A stretch of 64,000 nt of DNA from Arthrobacter sp. U41 (lineage in GTDB: Bacteria > Actinomycetota > Actinomycetes > Actinomycetales > Micrococcaceae): NCBI RefSeq assembly GCF_001750145.1, contig NZ_CP015732.1:682001-746000 (forward strand), written 5' to 3'. Both the position numbers and the translations under genes were made by a program. Of the stretch, positions 19,724 to 28,384 are shown piece after piece. Position 1 is the first letter of the stretch. Each line of letters starts with the position of its first letter. Under the pieces are notes generated by a model. The model was not told the DNA's origin. It made no database searches and saw only the letters and a program-made list of their open reading frames with translations.

Positions 19724-20152
19724 ATGGAGAACCAACCGCTGTCGTCCGGGGCCAAAGATCCCGGGCCTTTCTACCACGGCACGAAGGCTGACCTGAAGCC
19801 GGGGGACCTGCTGGAACCCGGTTACAGCTCGAACTTCGGGGAGCGGAAAAGGGCGAACTTCATCTACCTGACCGCAACCCTGGAGGCGGCCACCTGGGGA
19901 GCGGAACTCGGGCTGGGCGAGGGACCAGGCAGAATCTATCGGATGGAACCCACGGGCGACTTTGAGGATGACCCGAACCTGACCGACCAGAAGTTCCCCG
20001 GCAACCCGACACGGTCCTACCGCACCCGGGAGCCGCTGCGGGTAGTTGAGGAGATCCTGGATTGGCAGCCGCACTCCCCTGAAGTGCTTCAGAACATGCG
20101 GAACCACCTTGAGGAACTCAAACGGCAGGGCATCGAGGCCATCAACGACTGA
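19724..20152 (+). CDS. arr: Rifampin ADP-ribosyltransferase
   Basis: A 142-residue Arr: GPFYHGTKADLKPGDLLEPG, FIYLTATLEAATWGAELGLG, RIYRMEPTGDFEDDPNLTDQ and PGNPTRSYRTREPLRVV cover essentially every conserved segment of the family, including the H-Y-D catalytic set (His in YHGT, Tyr in IYLTA, Asp in EDDPN). It transfers ADP-ribose from NAD to rifamycins and inactivates them. ATG 19724 has GAGGAGGG 5 nt upstream; a GTG two codons earlier overlaps that site and is unlikely. It stands alone with no mobile element next to it, so it looks intrinsic. Confidence 0.93.
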   Translation: MENQPLSSGAKDPGPFYHGTKADLKPGDLLEPGYSSNFGERKRANFIYLTATLEAATWGAELGLGEGPGRIYRMEPTGDFEDDPNLTDQKFPGNPTRSYRTREPLRVVEEILDWQPHSPEVLQNMRNHLEELKRQGIEAIND

Positions 20153-20295
20153 ACGACCGTGCGGCGGATTCCACCAATCGCCTTCCAACCATCGCGTTCC
20201 AAGCACAGCCGCATAGCGGCCTCGCCGGACGGCAGCCGGGCGCGTCCCCCTGCAGGTTCTGCGGACAACCCGCCCGGCGGGGTCAGAATGGCAAC

Positions 20296-21195
20296 ATGAG
20301 CTTTACATCCTTCGGCCGCATCGAGACCCCCGTCCTGGACATCGGATACGAGTCCGCGGGTGATCCGGGCGGGACCCCGGTGATCCTCCTGCACGGATTC
20401 CCGTACGACGTTCGGGCCTACGACGACGTCGCTGCCATCCTCGCCGGCCAGGGCGCCTTCGTGCTCGCACCGTACCTTCGCGGCTTCGGTCCGACCCGAT
20501 TCCTCGATCCCACAACGATCCGCTCAGGACAGCAAGCCGCCCTCGGGCAGGATCTCATCGACTTCATGGATGCTCTCAACATCGAGCAGGCAGTCGTTGC
20601 GGGCTACGACTGGGGCGGCCGGGCGGCGTGCATCGTGGCGGCACTGGACCCCGGACGCGTCACCGGCCTCGTCTCCGTGGGCGGCTACAACATGCACAAC
20701 CTCGCGCGTTCCGGCGAGCCTGTCAACCCGGAATGGGAGCGAAGCTACTGGTATCAGTACTACTTCCACTCGGAGCGGGGGCGCCGCGGGCTGGAACGAA
20801 ACCGGGACGAACTGTGCGAGCTGCTCTGGCGCACCTGGTCGCCCGCCTGGGGTGGAGCACGGCAGGCGTTTCCCGCCAGCGCCCCGAGCCTGCACAACCC
20901 CGACTTCGTCGACGTCGTCATCCACTCCTACCGCCACCGTTACGGACTGGCCGACGGCGACCCTCGCTACCAGCGGTTCGAGGACCTGATCGCCCAAGAG
21001 CCGCGGATCACCGTCCCGACGGTGGTGCTCGAAAGCGGGGACGACGGCGTCGGCGGCCCCGCGGCGATGGCAGGCAGGGACCACTTCACCGGCCCCTACA
21101 GCCATAGCGTCCTTCCGGGTATCGGACACAACGTTCCGCAGGAGAATCCGACCGCGTTCGCACAGGCCGTGGTGAGCCTGTTCGACGGCCTCTGA
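20296..21195 (+). CDS. Alpha/beta hydrolase, epoxide hydrolase/haloalkane dehalogenase type
   Basis: A 299-residue alpha/beta-hydrolase. Oxyanion motif HGFPYD lies near residue 36, the nucleophile elbow is GYDWGG (Asp at about residue 103), and the catalytic His is in LPGIGHNVPQENP near the end. An Asp nucleophile, not Ser, places it with epoxide hydrolases and haloalkane dehalogenases. The cap region is rich in Tyr/Trp (SYWYQYYFHSERGRRG). The substrate is unknown. ATG 20296 is 144 bp after arr; a weak ribosome site precedes it. Confidence 0.85.
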   Translation: MSFTSFGRIETPVLDIGYESAGDPGGTPVILLHGFPYDVRAYDDVAAILAGQGAFVLAPYLRGFGPTRFLDPTTIRSGQQAALGQDLIDFMDALNIEQAVVAGYDWGGRAACIVAALDPGRVTGLVSVGGYNMHNLARSGEPVNPEWERSYWYQYYFHSERGRRGLERNRDELCELLWRTWSPAWGGARQAFPASAPSLHNPDFVDVVIHSYRHRYGLADGDPRYQRFEDLIAQEPRITVPTVVLESGDDGVGGPAAMAGRDHFTGPYSHSVLPGIGHNVPQENPTAFAQAVVSLFDGL

Positions 21196-21240
21196 GAGAC
21201 TGAGGGGGTTGGAGTGATCCCCACCACATGGAGAGATGTC

Positions 21241-21897
21241 ATGAAATACAACCCGGCCACCGAACCAAGCCCGTTGCCTCACTCGCCCTTCAAAAGCTGC
21301 ACCATCCCCCGCCCCATTGGCTGGCTCTCCAGTATCAGCACCACCGGCGTCGAAAACATCGCCCCCTACAGCCAGTGGCAGAACCTGACGTTCGACCCGC
21401 CCATGGTGATGTTTTCAGCCAACCAGCACCCCGACGGGCGCCGGAAGGACACCGTGATCAACGCCGAGACCACCGGCTGGTTCGTCTGGAACATGGCGAC
21501 CTATCCGCTGCGGGAAGCCGTCAACAAGAGCGCCATGGCGCTGGGTCCGGAGGAAAGCGAATTCGATCACCTGGGGCTCACGCGCAGCTATGCCGACAAT
21601 TACCCGATCCCCATGGTGCACGAGAGCCCCGTGAAGTTCGAGTGCAAGTACCATTCCACCCACCGGATTCCGGGGACCACCCCCGCCGGGACGGTCGACG
21701 TGATCTTCGCAACCGTTGAAACCATCCACATCGACGATGCGGTCATCACCGTTGACGGACGGCTGGACATCAAGAAAATCGAACCCATCGCCCGCCTGGG
21801 CTACTTCGACTACACCGTGGTGCGTGAGACCTTCGAAATGCGGGTCCCCGGCACGGAAGAGGTCGCCCGGACGGGCCAGGAAGGACGGGTAGCATGA
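21241..21897 (+). CDS. Flavin reductase family protein (flavoredoxin-like)
   Basis: A 218-residue split-barrel FMN protein: SCTIPRPIGWLSSISTTGVE and the APYSQWQNLTFDPPMVMF block are the DIM6/NTAB flavin-binding core, followed by VHESPVKFECKYH. It probably reduces or binds FMN for a partner oxygenase or oxidase. ATG 21241 follows GGAGAGATGTC. The stop overlaps the next start in ATGA (21894-21897), so it is coupled to the hydroxyglutarate oxidase gene. Confidence 0.88.
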   Translation: MKYNPATEPSPLPHSPFKSCTIPRPIGWLSSISTTGVENIAPYSQWQNLTFDPPMVMFSANQHPDGRRKDTVINAETTGWFVWNMATYPLREAVNKSAMALGPEESEFDHLGLTRSYADNYPIPMVHESPVKFECKYHSTHRIPGTTPAGTVDVIFATVETIHIDDAVITVDGRLDIKKIEPIARLGYFDYTVVRETFEMRVPGTEEVARTGQEGRVA

Positions 21898-23162
21898 GAA
21901 GCGAGTCGACGTCGAACTCCGCGCCCACGAAACCGTTGCGCTGCGCGGTCATCGGCGGTGGCATCATCGGTGTCGCCGTTGCCCGGGAGCTGATCAACCG
22001 GCTGGACGGCGCGTCGGTGACGGTCTACGAGAAGGAGGACAAACTCGCCTATCACCAGACGGGCCACAACTCCGGGGTGGTGCATGCCGGCCTCTACTAC
22101 GAACCCGGCGGCCTGAAGGCCACCCTGTGCCGCCGGGGAGTCGATCTGCTGAAGGAATACTGCTCCGCCAAGCAGCTCCCCTACGATCAGTGCGGAAAGC
22201 TGGTCATCGCGCAGACGGCCGAGGAAAGCCGACGGCTGGAGGACATCTTTGTCCGGGCGCAAGCCAACCGTGTGCCCGGGGCCGCGATGCTCAGCAGCGC
22301 CCAGATCAAGGACGTGGAGCCGAATGCTGTCGGGCTCTCGGCTCTGCACTCGCCTGAAACGGCCATCGTTGACTACGCCGCTGTCACCAACGCCCTCGCC
22401 GACGATGTCCGCCAGGCAGGCGGGCAGATCAGGCTGGGACAGGAAGTCAGCTCCCTGGAACAGCAGGGGCACGGCGTTGTGGTGCACACCAGGAGCGGAG
22501 GTGAGCACTACGACCTTGCGGTGGCCTGCACCGGGCTTCAATCCGACCGGCTGGCCGCGTCGACGGGGGAACCCTCCACCCCGCGCATCGTGCCGTTCTT
22601 CGGGCAGTACTTTCTCCTCGGCCCGGAGGCACGCACCCAGGTCAAGGGCCTGATCTATCCGGTCCCTGACCCGCAGCACCCTTTTCTTGGCGTCCACCTC
22701 ACGAAGCGCATCGACGGCGAAATGATGCTGGGTCCCAACGCCTTCATCTCGTTCGGACGGGAATCCTACTCCTGGAAGGACGTCAATGTGCGCGATGTCC
22801 TGGACTACGCGTTGTTCCCCGGTTTCTGGAACTTCGCCCGCAAAAACCTGCCGTCGGCAGTGCGTGAATTTCAGACGGTCATCAGCAAGCGCAAGTTCAT
22901 CGGCGAGGCCATGCGCTTCGTCCCCTCGCTCGAGGGTGCGTCGATCGTTCCCGGCACGCGGGGTGTCCGCGCCCAGGCGATGAACGGGGACGGGTCGCTT
23001 GTGGATGACTTTGTGATTGCCCGCCGCCAGGACATGGTCCTCGTCCGCAACGCGCCCTCGCCGGGCGCGACCTCCTCCCTGGCCATCGCCGAATACATCG
23101 TCAACCAGGCGCTCGAGGGGCGCGACGTCCCCGGGCGGGCCAGGGGGCAGCTCCCGCACTGA
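21894..23162 (+). CDS. lhgO: L-2-hydroxyglutarate oxidase/dehydrogenase
   Basis: A 422-residue DAO-fold FAD enzyme: CAVIGGGIIGVAVARELINR binds ADP, YHQTGHNSGVVHAGLYYEPG is the diagnostic LhgO segment with FAD-contact His, and IYPVPDPQHPFLGVHLTKRI lies in the substrate domain. It oxidises L-2-hydroxyglutarate to 2-oxoglutarate and passes electrons to quinone or oxygen. It faces the convergent catabolic operon that ends in a glutaryl-CoA-dehydrogenase-like gene, which hints at C5-dicarboxylate metabolism in this neighbourhood. Confidence 0.88.
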   Translation: MRSESTSNSAPTKPLRCAVIGGGIIGVAVARELINRLDGASVTVYEKEDKLAYHQTGHNSGVVHAGLYYEPGGLKATLCRRGVDLLKEYCSAKQLPYDQCGKLVIAQTAEESRRLEDIFVRAQANRVPGAAMLSSAQIKDVEPNAVGLSALHSPETAIVDYAAVTNALADDVRQAGGQIRLGQEVSSLEQQGHGVVVHTRSGGEHYDLAVACTGLQSDRLAASTGEPSTPRIVPFFGQYFLLGPEARTQVKGLIYPVPDPQHPFLGVHLTKRIDGEMMLGPNAFISFGRESYSWKDVNVRDVLDYALFPGFWNFARKNLPSAVREFQTVISKRKFIGEAMRFVPSLEGASIVPGTRGVRAQAMNGDGSLVDDFVIARRQDMVLVRNAPSPGATSSLAIAEYIVNQALEGRDVPGRARGQLPH

Positions 23163-23260
23163 CGCAGGACAGGTCCCGTGACCTACCCGGCCAGGGCCGC
23201 CAATGGGTCAGGCCCGCCGGATGCCGCGACGGCTCGGCCGCGGCTTCCGGCAGGGTCTCC

Positions 23261-24421
23261 TCAGCGGAAGGCCGGGATCCCGGTGATGTGGTTGCCCAGG
23301 ATCAGCGTGTGCACCTCGTCCGTTCCCTCGTAGGTGCGCACGCTCTCGAGGTTGTTGGCGTGGCGCAGCGGGGAGTACTCCAGGGTGATGCCGTTGCCGC
23401 CGAGCATGGCGCGGGCCTCGCGGCAGATCTTGATCGCTTCGCGGCAGTTGTTCAGCTTGCCCACGGAGATCTGGTGCGGCTGGAGGACGCCGGCGTCCTT
23501 CAGCCGGCCCAGCTGCAGGGCCAGCAGCGTGCCCTTGTTGATCTCCAGTGCCATGTTGACCAGTTTCTCCTGGGTCAGCTGGTAGCCGGCGAGCGGTTTG
23601 CCGAACTGCATGCGCTGCTGCGAGTAGTCCCGCGCCGTGAGGAAGCTGTCACGGGCCGCTCCCATGGCACCCCAGATGATGCCGTACCGGGCCTCGTTGA
23701 GGCACTCGAACGGGCCGCGGAGCCCCTTGGCGTTGGGAAGCATGGCACTGGCCGGCAGCCGGATGTCCGTCAGTTCGATGTCGCACTGAATGGACGCGCG
23801 CATGGAGAGTTTCTGTTCGATCGGCGTGGCCTTGAAGCCCGGGGTGTCGGTGGGGACGACGAATCCGCGGACGCCGTCGTCGGTCATGGCCCAGATGATG
23901 GCCACCTGCGCCACCGAGGCCAGCCCAATCCAGCGCTTGCTGCCGTTGAGGATCCAGTCGTCGCCGTCGCGCTTTGCGAAGGTCAGCATGTTTCCGGGGT
24001 CGGATCCGGCGGAGGGCTCGGTGAGGCCGAAGCAGCCTATGGCAGTTCCGGCGGCCATGCGCGGAAGCCACTCGAGTTTCTGCTCTTCCGATCCATGCTT
24101 GGCAATGGCACTCATGGCCAGCGAACCCTGGACGCTGACAAACGTCCGCAGACCCGAGTCGCCGGCCTCCAGCTCCAGGGCGGCCAGACCATACTCCACC
24201 GAGCTCCGGCCGGGGCAGCCGTAGCCCTTGATGTGCATGCCGAGCAGGCCCAGTTCCGCCATTTGCGGGACAATCTCCAGCGGGAATTCCGCGCGCTCGA
24301 ACCAGCCGGCGATATTCGGTTTGATGACGGAGTCCACGAAGCCGCGGACTTTCTCCCGCACGGCGAGTTCCTCCGGCGTGAGCAGCGTGTCGATGCCGAT
24401 GAGGTCTGAAGTGTCAGTCAT
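23261..24421 (-). CDS. Acyl-CoA dehydrogenase, glutaryl-CoA dehydrogenase-like
   Basis: A 386-residue flavoenzyme. FGLTEPSAGSDPGNM and NGSKRWIGLASVAQV form the FAD site, RTYEGTDEVHTLILG carries the catalytic Glu and C-terminal FAD contacts, and VEYGLAALELEAGDSGLRTF resembles the substrate loop of glutaryl-CoA dehydrogenase, including an Arg that could bind the distal carboxylate. It would oxidatively decarboxylate glutaryl-CoA or a close analogue, passing electrons to Etf. ATG 24421 gives the family start. It is the last gene of the GntR operon, 4 bp after the CoA-transferase. Confidence 0.85.
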   Translation of the reverse strand: MTDTSDLIGIDTLLTPEELAVREKVRGFVDSVIKPNIAGWFERAEFPLEIVPQMAELGLLGMHIKGYGCPGRSSVEYGLAALELEAGDSGLRTFVSVQGSLAMSAIAKHGSEEQKLEWLPRMAAGTAIGCFGLTEPSAGSDPGNMLTFAKRDGDDWILNGSKRWIGLASVAQVAIIWAMTDDGVRGFVVPTDTPGFKATPIEQKLSMRASIQCDIELTDIRLPASAMLPNAKGLRGPFECLNEARYGIIWGAMGAARDSFLTARDYSQQRMQFGKPLAGYQLTQEKLVNMALEINKGTLLALQLGRLKDAGVLQPHQISVGKLNNCREAIKICREARAMLGGNGITLEYSPLRHANNLESVRTYEGTDEVHTLILGNHITGIPAFR

Positions 24422-24425
24422 GGTT

Positions 24426-25640
24426 CTACTTTCCGGTGGGGGTGGGTTGGCGGGCTGCCGGTTTGTTCCGCTCCGCGAAGGTCGCGCCGCGGTGTTCGCC
24501 GAGCAGCGGCGGCAGCCGCCGGTACGTGGCGGGCGTTTCGGAGAGCTGGATGGGGTTGGCCACCTGCCGGGAGGTTCGGGGGCTGGACCCGTCGGCAATC
24601 TCCACCACGGGCTCCAGCCCCAGGTCGGCGGCGAGCTGGATCGCTTCCACGATGGAGTTGACCTTGCCGGCGGGTACGCCCGCCTCGCTCAGAAGTCCCG
24701 ACCATTCCACCGCCGTCCTCTTCCGAAGCTGTTCCTCAAGCAACGCCTTCAGCTCGACCCGGTGGGCCACCCTGTTCTCGTTTCCGCGGAACCTGCTGTC
24801 CTCCGAAAGTCCGGGAACGCCCAGCACCCGGGTCAGGGCAGCAAACTGCTTGTCCGTTCCGACCGCCAGGGCGAGCGGCCCGTCCGCGGTCTGCAGCGTC
24901 TCGTAAGGGGCGATGCTGGGATGGGCGTTGCCCATGCGCTGCGGGGATTCGCCGGTGGCGAGGGTGCTGGACGCCTGGTTGACGAGCCCGGCCAGCAGCG
25001 AGGACAGCAGGTTGACCTCAACCCGCTGGCCCCTGCCGGTCTGGTCGCGGCTTCGCAGCGAGGCCAGGATGCCCACCACTGCGTTTTGGCCGGTCACCAC
25101 GTCCACCAGCGCCACTCCCACCTTGCTCGGTTCCGACTCAGGGGATCCGGTGACGCTCATCAGTCCCCCCACGGCCTGGACCAGGAGGTCGTATCCGGGC
25201 AGATGCGCCCCGCCCTTGCTTCCGAATCCGGTGATGGAGCAGTAGACCAGGTCCGGGCGTTCCGCGCGGAGGCTTTCATAGTCCAGGCCGAACCGCTGCA
25301 TCACGCCCGGCCGGAAATTCTCAACAACGACGTCGGCGGTCAGCGCTATGTCCCGGGCCTGCGCGAGTCCTTCCTCGGTGCGCAGGTCGCACACGACCGA
25401 GCGCTTGTTCCGGTTCACGCTGGAGAAGTACGTGCCCGCGCCGTGTTCGTCCACGGGCGGCACCCAGGCCCGGGTGTCGTCGCCGGCCGGGCTCTCCACC
25501 TTGATCACATCGGCGCCGAAATCAGCGAGCATCATGGTGGCAAAGGGTCCGGCGAGGACCCGGGAGAAATCCGCCACCTTGATTCCGGCCAGGGGTGCGG
25601 CGGCGGGAGGGCCGTCAGGGACAAGTTGTGCGCTGTTCAA
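24426..25640 (-). CDS. CaiB/BaiF (class III) CoA-transferase
   Basis: A 404-residue class III CoA-transferase: GIKVADFSRVLAGPFATMML and ADFGADVIKVESP at the start, SITGFG, and VALVDVVTGQNAVVGIL with the catalytic Asp. It should move CoA from a donor such as succinyl-CoA onto a carboxylic acid. With the downstream glutaryl-CoA-dehydrogenase-like gene, glutarate or a substituted glutarate is a reasonable guess. The start is TTG at 25640, overlapping the upstream stop as TTGA, with AAGGAG 9 nt before it. Confidence 0.88.
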   Translation of the reverse strand: MNSAQLVPDGPPAAAPLAGIKVADFSRVLAGPFATMMLADFGADVIKVESPAGDDTRAWVPPVDEHGAGTYFSSVNRNKRSVVCDLRTEEGLAQARDIALTADVVVENFRPGVMQRFGLDYESLRAERPDLVYCSITGFGSKGGAHLPGYDLLVQAVGGLMSVTGSPESEPSKVGVALVDVVTGQNAVVGILASLRSRDQTGRGQRVEVNLLSSLLAGLVNQASSTLATGESPQRMGNAHPSIAPYETLQTADGPLALAVGTDKQFAALTRVLGVPGLSEDSRFRGNENRVAHRVELKALLEEQLRKRTAVEWSGLLSEAGVPAGKVNSIVEAIQLAADLGLEPVVEIADGSSPRTSRQVANPIQLSETPATYRRLPPLLGEHRGATFAERNKPAARQPTPTGK

Positions 25641-26572
25641 CGAGCGTCAGCTCCTTCGGTTGTGGTTCCGGGGTCTCCGCTGGAGGCGGTCACGGGATTA
25701 CGGAGGGTTCCGAGCCCCGTGACGCGGCATTCGGCGATATCCCCCGGTTCGATATGGACTGCTCCGGGGGTTCCCGTGGAGATGATGTCACCGGGGAAAA
25801 GCGGCATGACCTTGCTGTGGAAACTGATCAGGTATGCCGGGTCGTAGCGCATGTTCGAGACCGTATTGCTGCGGCGCACCTCCCCGTTGACCACGGTGGA
25901 TACCGTGACCTCGGCCAGGGAACCGGCGGCAGCCTCCACCTCGGCGAGGGGCACGATCCGGGGACCGAAGGAAAAGAATCCCGGAAAGTTCTTGGAGCGG
26001 GTGAGGAACCGCGGATTGCGCTGCAGGATGTCCTCGGCCGTTTGGTCCAGGACCGGTACGACGCCGGCCAGATAGGACAGTGCATCCTCCGGCTCGACAT
26101 TGCGGCAATAGCGGCCGATCACGACGGCGATCTCCGCTTCGGTCGTGGTGCGATGGCTCTGCTCCGGTATCGGGATGTTCTCGTCCGGGCCGATGACCGT
26201 GTGGTCGCCTTTGATAAACGAGGCCGGCTCGTCGGGCACCGCCTCGGTGAGGTCGCAGGCGTGCTCCACGTAGTTCAGGCCGATCCCCCACAGCATGCGG
26301 GGGTGACGGTACGGGGCGCCGAAGCTGAGCTGCTCAGGATCTTGGAAGACGGCGTCGTCGGCGCTGGCGGCGGCCGTTTCCAGGTCCCCGAGCAGGTCTC
26401 CGGTGAGGACGTCGAGGATGTCGCCGGTAAAGCCCGGGAGCAGGTCGCGGACCAGCGCGGCTCCGCGCTGCGGGTGGACGACGGCCGCCTCTTCGCGGGC
26501 CTGCCCGGGGTTGGCGCTGTCGGGGGCGGATCCGTCGCGGATCGCGCAGAGATGAAGGATGCGGGAAGTCAT
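25637..26572 (-). CDS. Fumarylacetoacetate hydrolase family protein
   Basis: A 311-residue FAH-fold protein. The metal-binding block TTTEAEIAVVIGRYCRNV, FIKGDHTVIGPDENI and the C-terminal ISFHSKVMPLFPGDIISTGT and PGAV segment are all present. The family cleaves or hydrates beta-diketo or enol acids, or decarboxylates oxaloacetate-like compounds. Which activity applies here is not readable. It is the eighth of the ten GntR-controlled genes and overlaps the CoA-transferase start by 4 bp. Confidence 0.88.
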   Translation of the reverse strand: MTSRILHLCAIRDGSAPDSANPGQAREEAAVVHPQRGAALVRDLLPGFTGDILDVLTGDLLGDLETAAASADDAVFQDPEQLSFGAPYRHPRMLWGIGLNYVEHACDLTEAVPDEPASFIKGDHTVIGPDENIPIPEQSHRTTTEAEIAVVIGRYCRNVEPEDALSYLAGVVPVLDQTAEDILQRNPRFLTRSKNFPGFFSFGPRIVPLAEVEAAAGSLAEVTVSTVVNGEVRRSNTVSNMRYDPAYLISFHSKVMPLFPGDIISTGTPGAVHIEPGDIAECRVTGLGTLRNPVTASSGDPGTTTEGADAR

Positions 26573-26587
26573 GGATTGTTCTCTCGG

Positions 26588-27361
26588 TTAGTAGGAACGG
26601 ACGAGTCCGCCGTCGCAGCGGATCTGTTCCCCGGTCACGTAGGATGCAGGTCCGCTCGCCAGGAAGGCCACGACTGCCGCGAATTCCTCGGGCCTGCCGT
26701 ACCTGCCTGCAGGGATCGATGCTTCCGAGGCCGCCCTCGTCTCCTCCGGCGAGCGGCCGGTGCGTTTGGCCGCCGCTGCGTCCAGTGAGCCAACGCGATC
26801 GGTGTCGATGCGGCCCGGGAGCACCATGTTGACGGTCACGCCGTCCTTTGCCACCTCCGCCGCCAGGGTCTTGAGGTAACCGGCGAGCCCGGCCCTCCCG
26901 ATGTTGGACAGCGCCAGGTTGGGTAGCGGCTGCTGCACCCCGCTGGAGCCCACTGCCACGACGCGCCCCCACCCGCGTTCCCGCATGCCGGGTAGCACCA
27001 GGGCGGTGAGCCGGATGTGCTGCAGCAGCAGCTGGTGCACGGCGTCAAGGGCCTGTCCGTCGGAGACGTCCGCGGCGGCGCCGGGAGGCGGTCCGCCGCC
27101 GTTGAGGATGAGCACGTCGACGGGGCCAAAGGCCTCCACCGCGGCTTCCGCCAGTGCGGAAGGGGCGCCGACGTCCGTGAGGTCAATGCCGATGCCGACG
27201 GCGGAATCCAGGCGGGCAGCTTCCGCCCGGACCAGGTCCCCGCGACGCGCAGCCAGCACCACGTTGGCGCCTTCCGCGGCCAACGCCCGGGCGATGGCGA
27301 GGCCTATCCCTGAGCTTGCGCCCGGAACCAGGACGTTCTTTCCCTTCAGACCGGTCTCCAT
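26588..27361 (-). CDS. SDR family oxidoreductase lacking the usual Tyr-x-x-x-Lys
   Basis: A 257-residue Rossmann-fold SDR: cofactor motif GASSGIGLAIARAL near residue 12, LILNGGG in place of NNAG, and the C-terminal YVTGEQIRCDGGLVRSY. The catalytic Ser region VVAVGSSGVQQP is present, but where YxxxK should follow, the protein reads ALSNIGRAGL. Ser and Arg appear to replace Tyr and Lys. Such divergent FabG-like SDRs form a known side branch and may not be ordinary dehydrogenases. ATG 27361 shares one base with the upstream stop (TGATG). Confidence 0.85.
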   Translation of the reverse strand: METGLKGKNVLVPGASSGIGLAIARALAAEGANVVLAARRGDLVRAEAARLDSAVGIGIDLTDVGAPSALAEAAVEAFGPVDVLILNGGGPPPGAAADVSDGQALDAVHQLLLQHIRLTALVLPGMRERGWGRVVAVGSSGVQQPLPNLALSNIGRAGLAGYLKTLAAEVAKDGVTVNMVLPGRIDTDRVGSLDAAAAKRTGRSPEETRAASEASIPAGRYGRPEEFAAVVAFLASGPASYVTGEQIRCDGGLVRSY

Positions 27362-28266
27362 CAGGCGGTCACCGCCCGAACGGCTTCGAGGTGGGCATCG
27401 ATCAGGTCCGCCAGGGCTTGCGGCAGTTTCGGAGCGGGCGGCCGCACGCTGGACTCGGCGATGATGCCGCGGCGGCGCAGTACTTCCTTGCGCAGGGCCA
27501 GCCCGACGCCGGGCTGGGCCTCGAAGTTCACCAGCGGCAGCCACGGGGCGAAGGCCTCGCGGGCGGCGCGGAAGCCGCCGTCGGCCCATGCTGTCAGCGC
27601 GGCCTGGAGGCCCTCGGGATGCGAGAATCCGGTCATGGCACCGGCCGCGCCGGCGGCCAGCTCATCCAGCAGTCCCACTCCCCCCAGTCCGCCGTATACG
27701 GGTACGGACGTGGCGCGCGTCAGCGTGGCAATCGCGGAGGCGGTCGGCGGTGCTTCCGATTTGACGGCCACGATGAACGGGCACTGCGCCAGGACCTCGA
27801 GGATCTGCCCCGCCTTGATGTTCACGCCGGACGCCACGGGGTAGTCCTGCAGCACGATTCCCGCGCCCGTTGCCTGGTGCACGGCGGTCAGGTGGGCCGC
27901 GAGCACCTCGGGATCGGAGCTGTTGGCCTGCACCATCAGTGCGGCGAGGTTGCTGCCCGCAGCATTAACCGCGACTCGGGCCTGCTCCAGCGCCACGGCT
28001 GTTGAGCGGGCTGAAAGGCCCACCACGAGCGGCGTGTCCTTCCCCTCCTCCGCGACGGTGCGCACCACCAGGGCCTGCTCCCCGGCATCCAGGGATGCCC
28101 CCTCGCCGAAGACGCCAAGCACCACCATTCCGGTGGCCGGTATTGCGGTGTAGAGCTGCACTTCGCGGCGCAGGGAATCGGTGTCCACGGCAAAATGCGG
28201 TCCGCTGAACGGTGTGGCCAGGACTCCCCAGAGCCCTGGGGCGAGGTGCGGGATTGGTGTCGTCAT
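27361..28266 (-). CDS. DapA-family aldolase/dehydratase
   Basis: A 301-residue class I aldolase of the DHDPS/N-acetylneuraminate lyase superfamily. GVLATPFSGPHFAVDTDSLR is the family start, GVFGEGASL corresponds to GxxGE, LQDYPVASGV has the catalytic Tyr, and FIVAVKSEAPPT the Schiff-base Lys. Position in a carboxylate-degradation operon argues for cleavage or dehydration of a 2-oxo acid in catabolism and against lysine synthesis. ATG 28266 lies 64 bp after a perfect stem-loop that separates it from the TRAP permease gene. Confidence 0.88.
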   Translation of the reverse strand: MTTPIPHLAPGLWGVLATPFSGPHFAVDTDSLRREVQLYTAIPATGMVVLGVFGEGASLDAGEQALVVRTVAEEGKDTPLVVGLSARSTAVALEQARVAVNAAGSNLAALMVQANSSDPEVLAAHLTAVHQATGAGIVLQDYPVASGVNIKAGQILEVLAQCPFIVAVKSEAPPTASAIATLTRATSVPVYGGLGGVGLLDELAAGAAGAMTGFSHPEGLQAALTAWADGGFRAAREAFAPWLPLVNFEAQPGVGLALRKEVLRRRGIIAESSVRPPAPKLPQALADLIDAHLEAVRAVTA

Positions 28267-28329
28267 AGTGATGCGTTGTCCTTTCGGCCATGGGCCATCG
28301 AAACTGTGGGGCCGGCGCTGGCCAGCGGC

Positions 28330-28376
28330 GGCGCCGCGGCTGGCGTCCGGGCATTGCGGACGCCAGCCGCGGCGCC
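28330..28376. other. Perfect 19-bp stem-loop inside the operon
   Basis: GGCGCCGCGGCTGGCGTCC (28330-28348) and its exact complement (28358-28376) flank a 9-nt loop. It lies in the 118-bp gap between the TRAP permease and the aldolase gene. With no T-tract it may act as a partial terminator or as an mRNA processing/stabilising barrier giving transporter and enzyme genes different expression. Confidence 0.85.
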
Positions 28377-28384
28377 CGTGAAGG

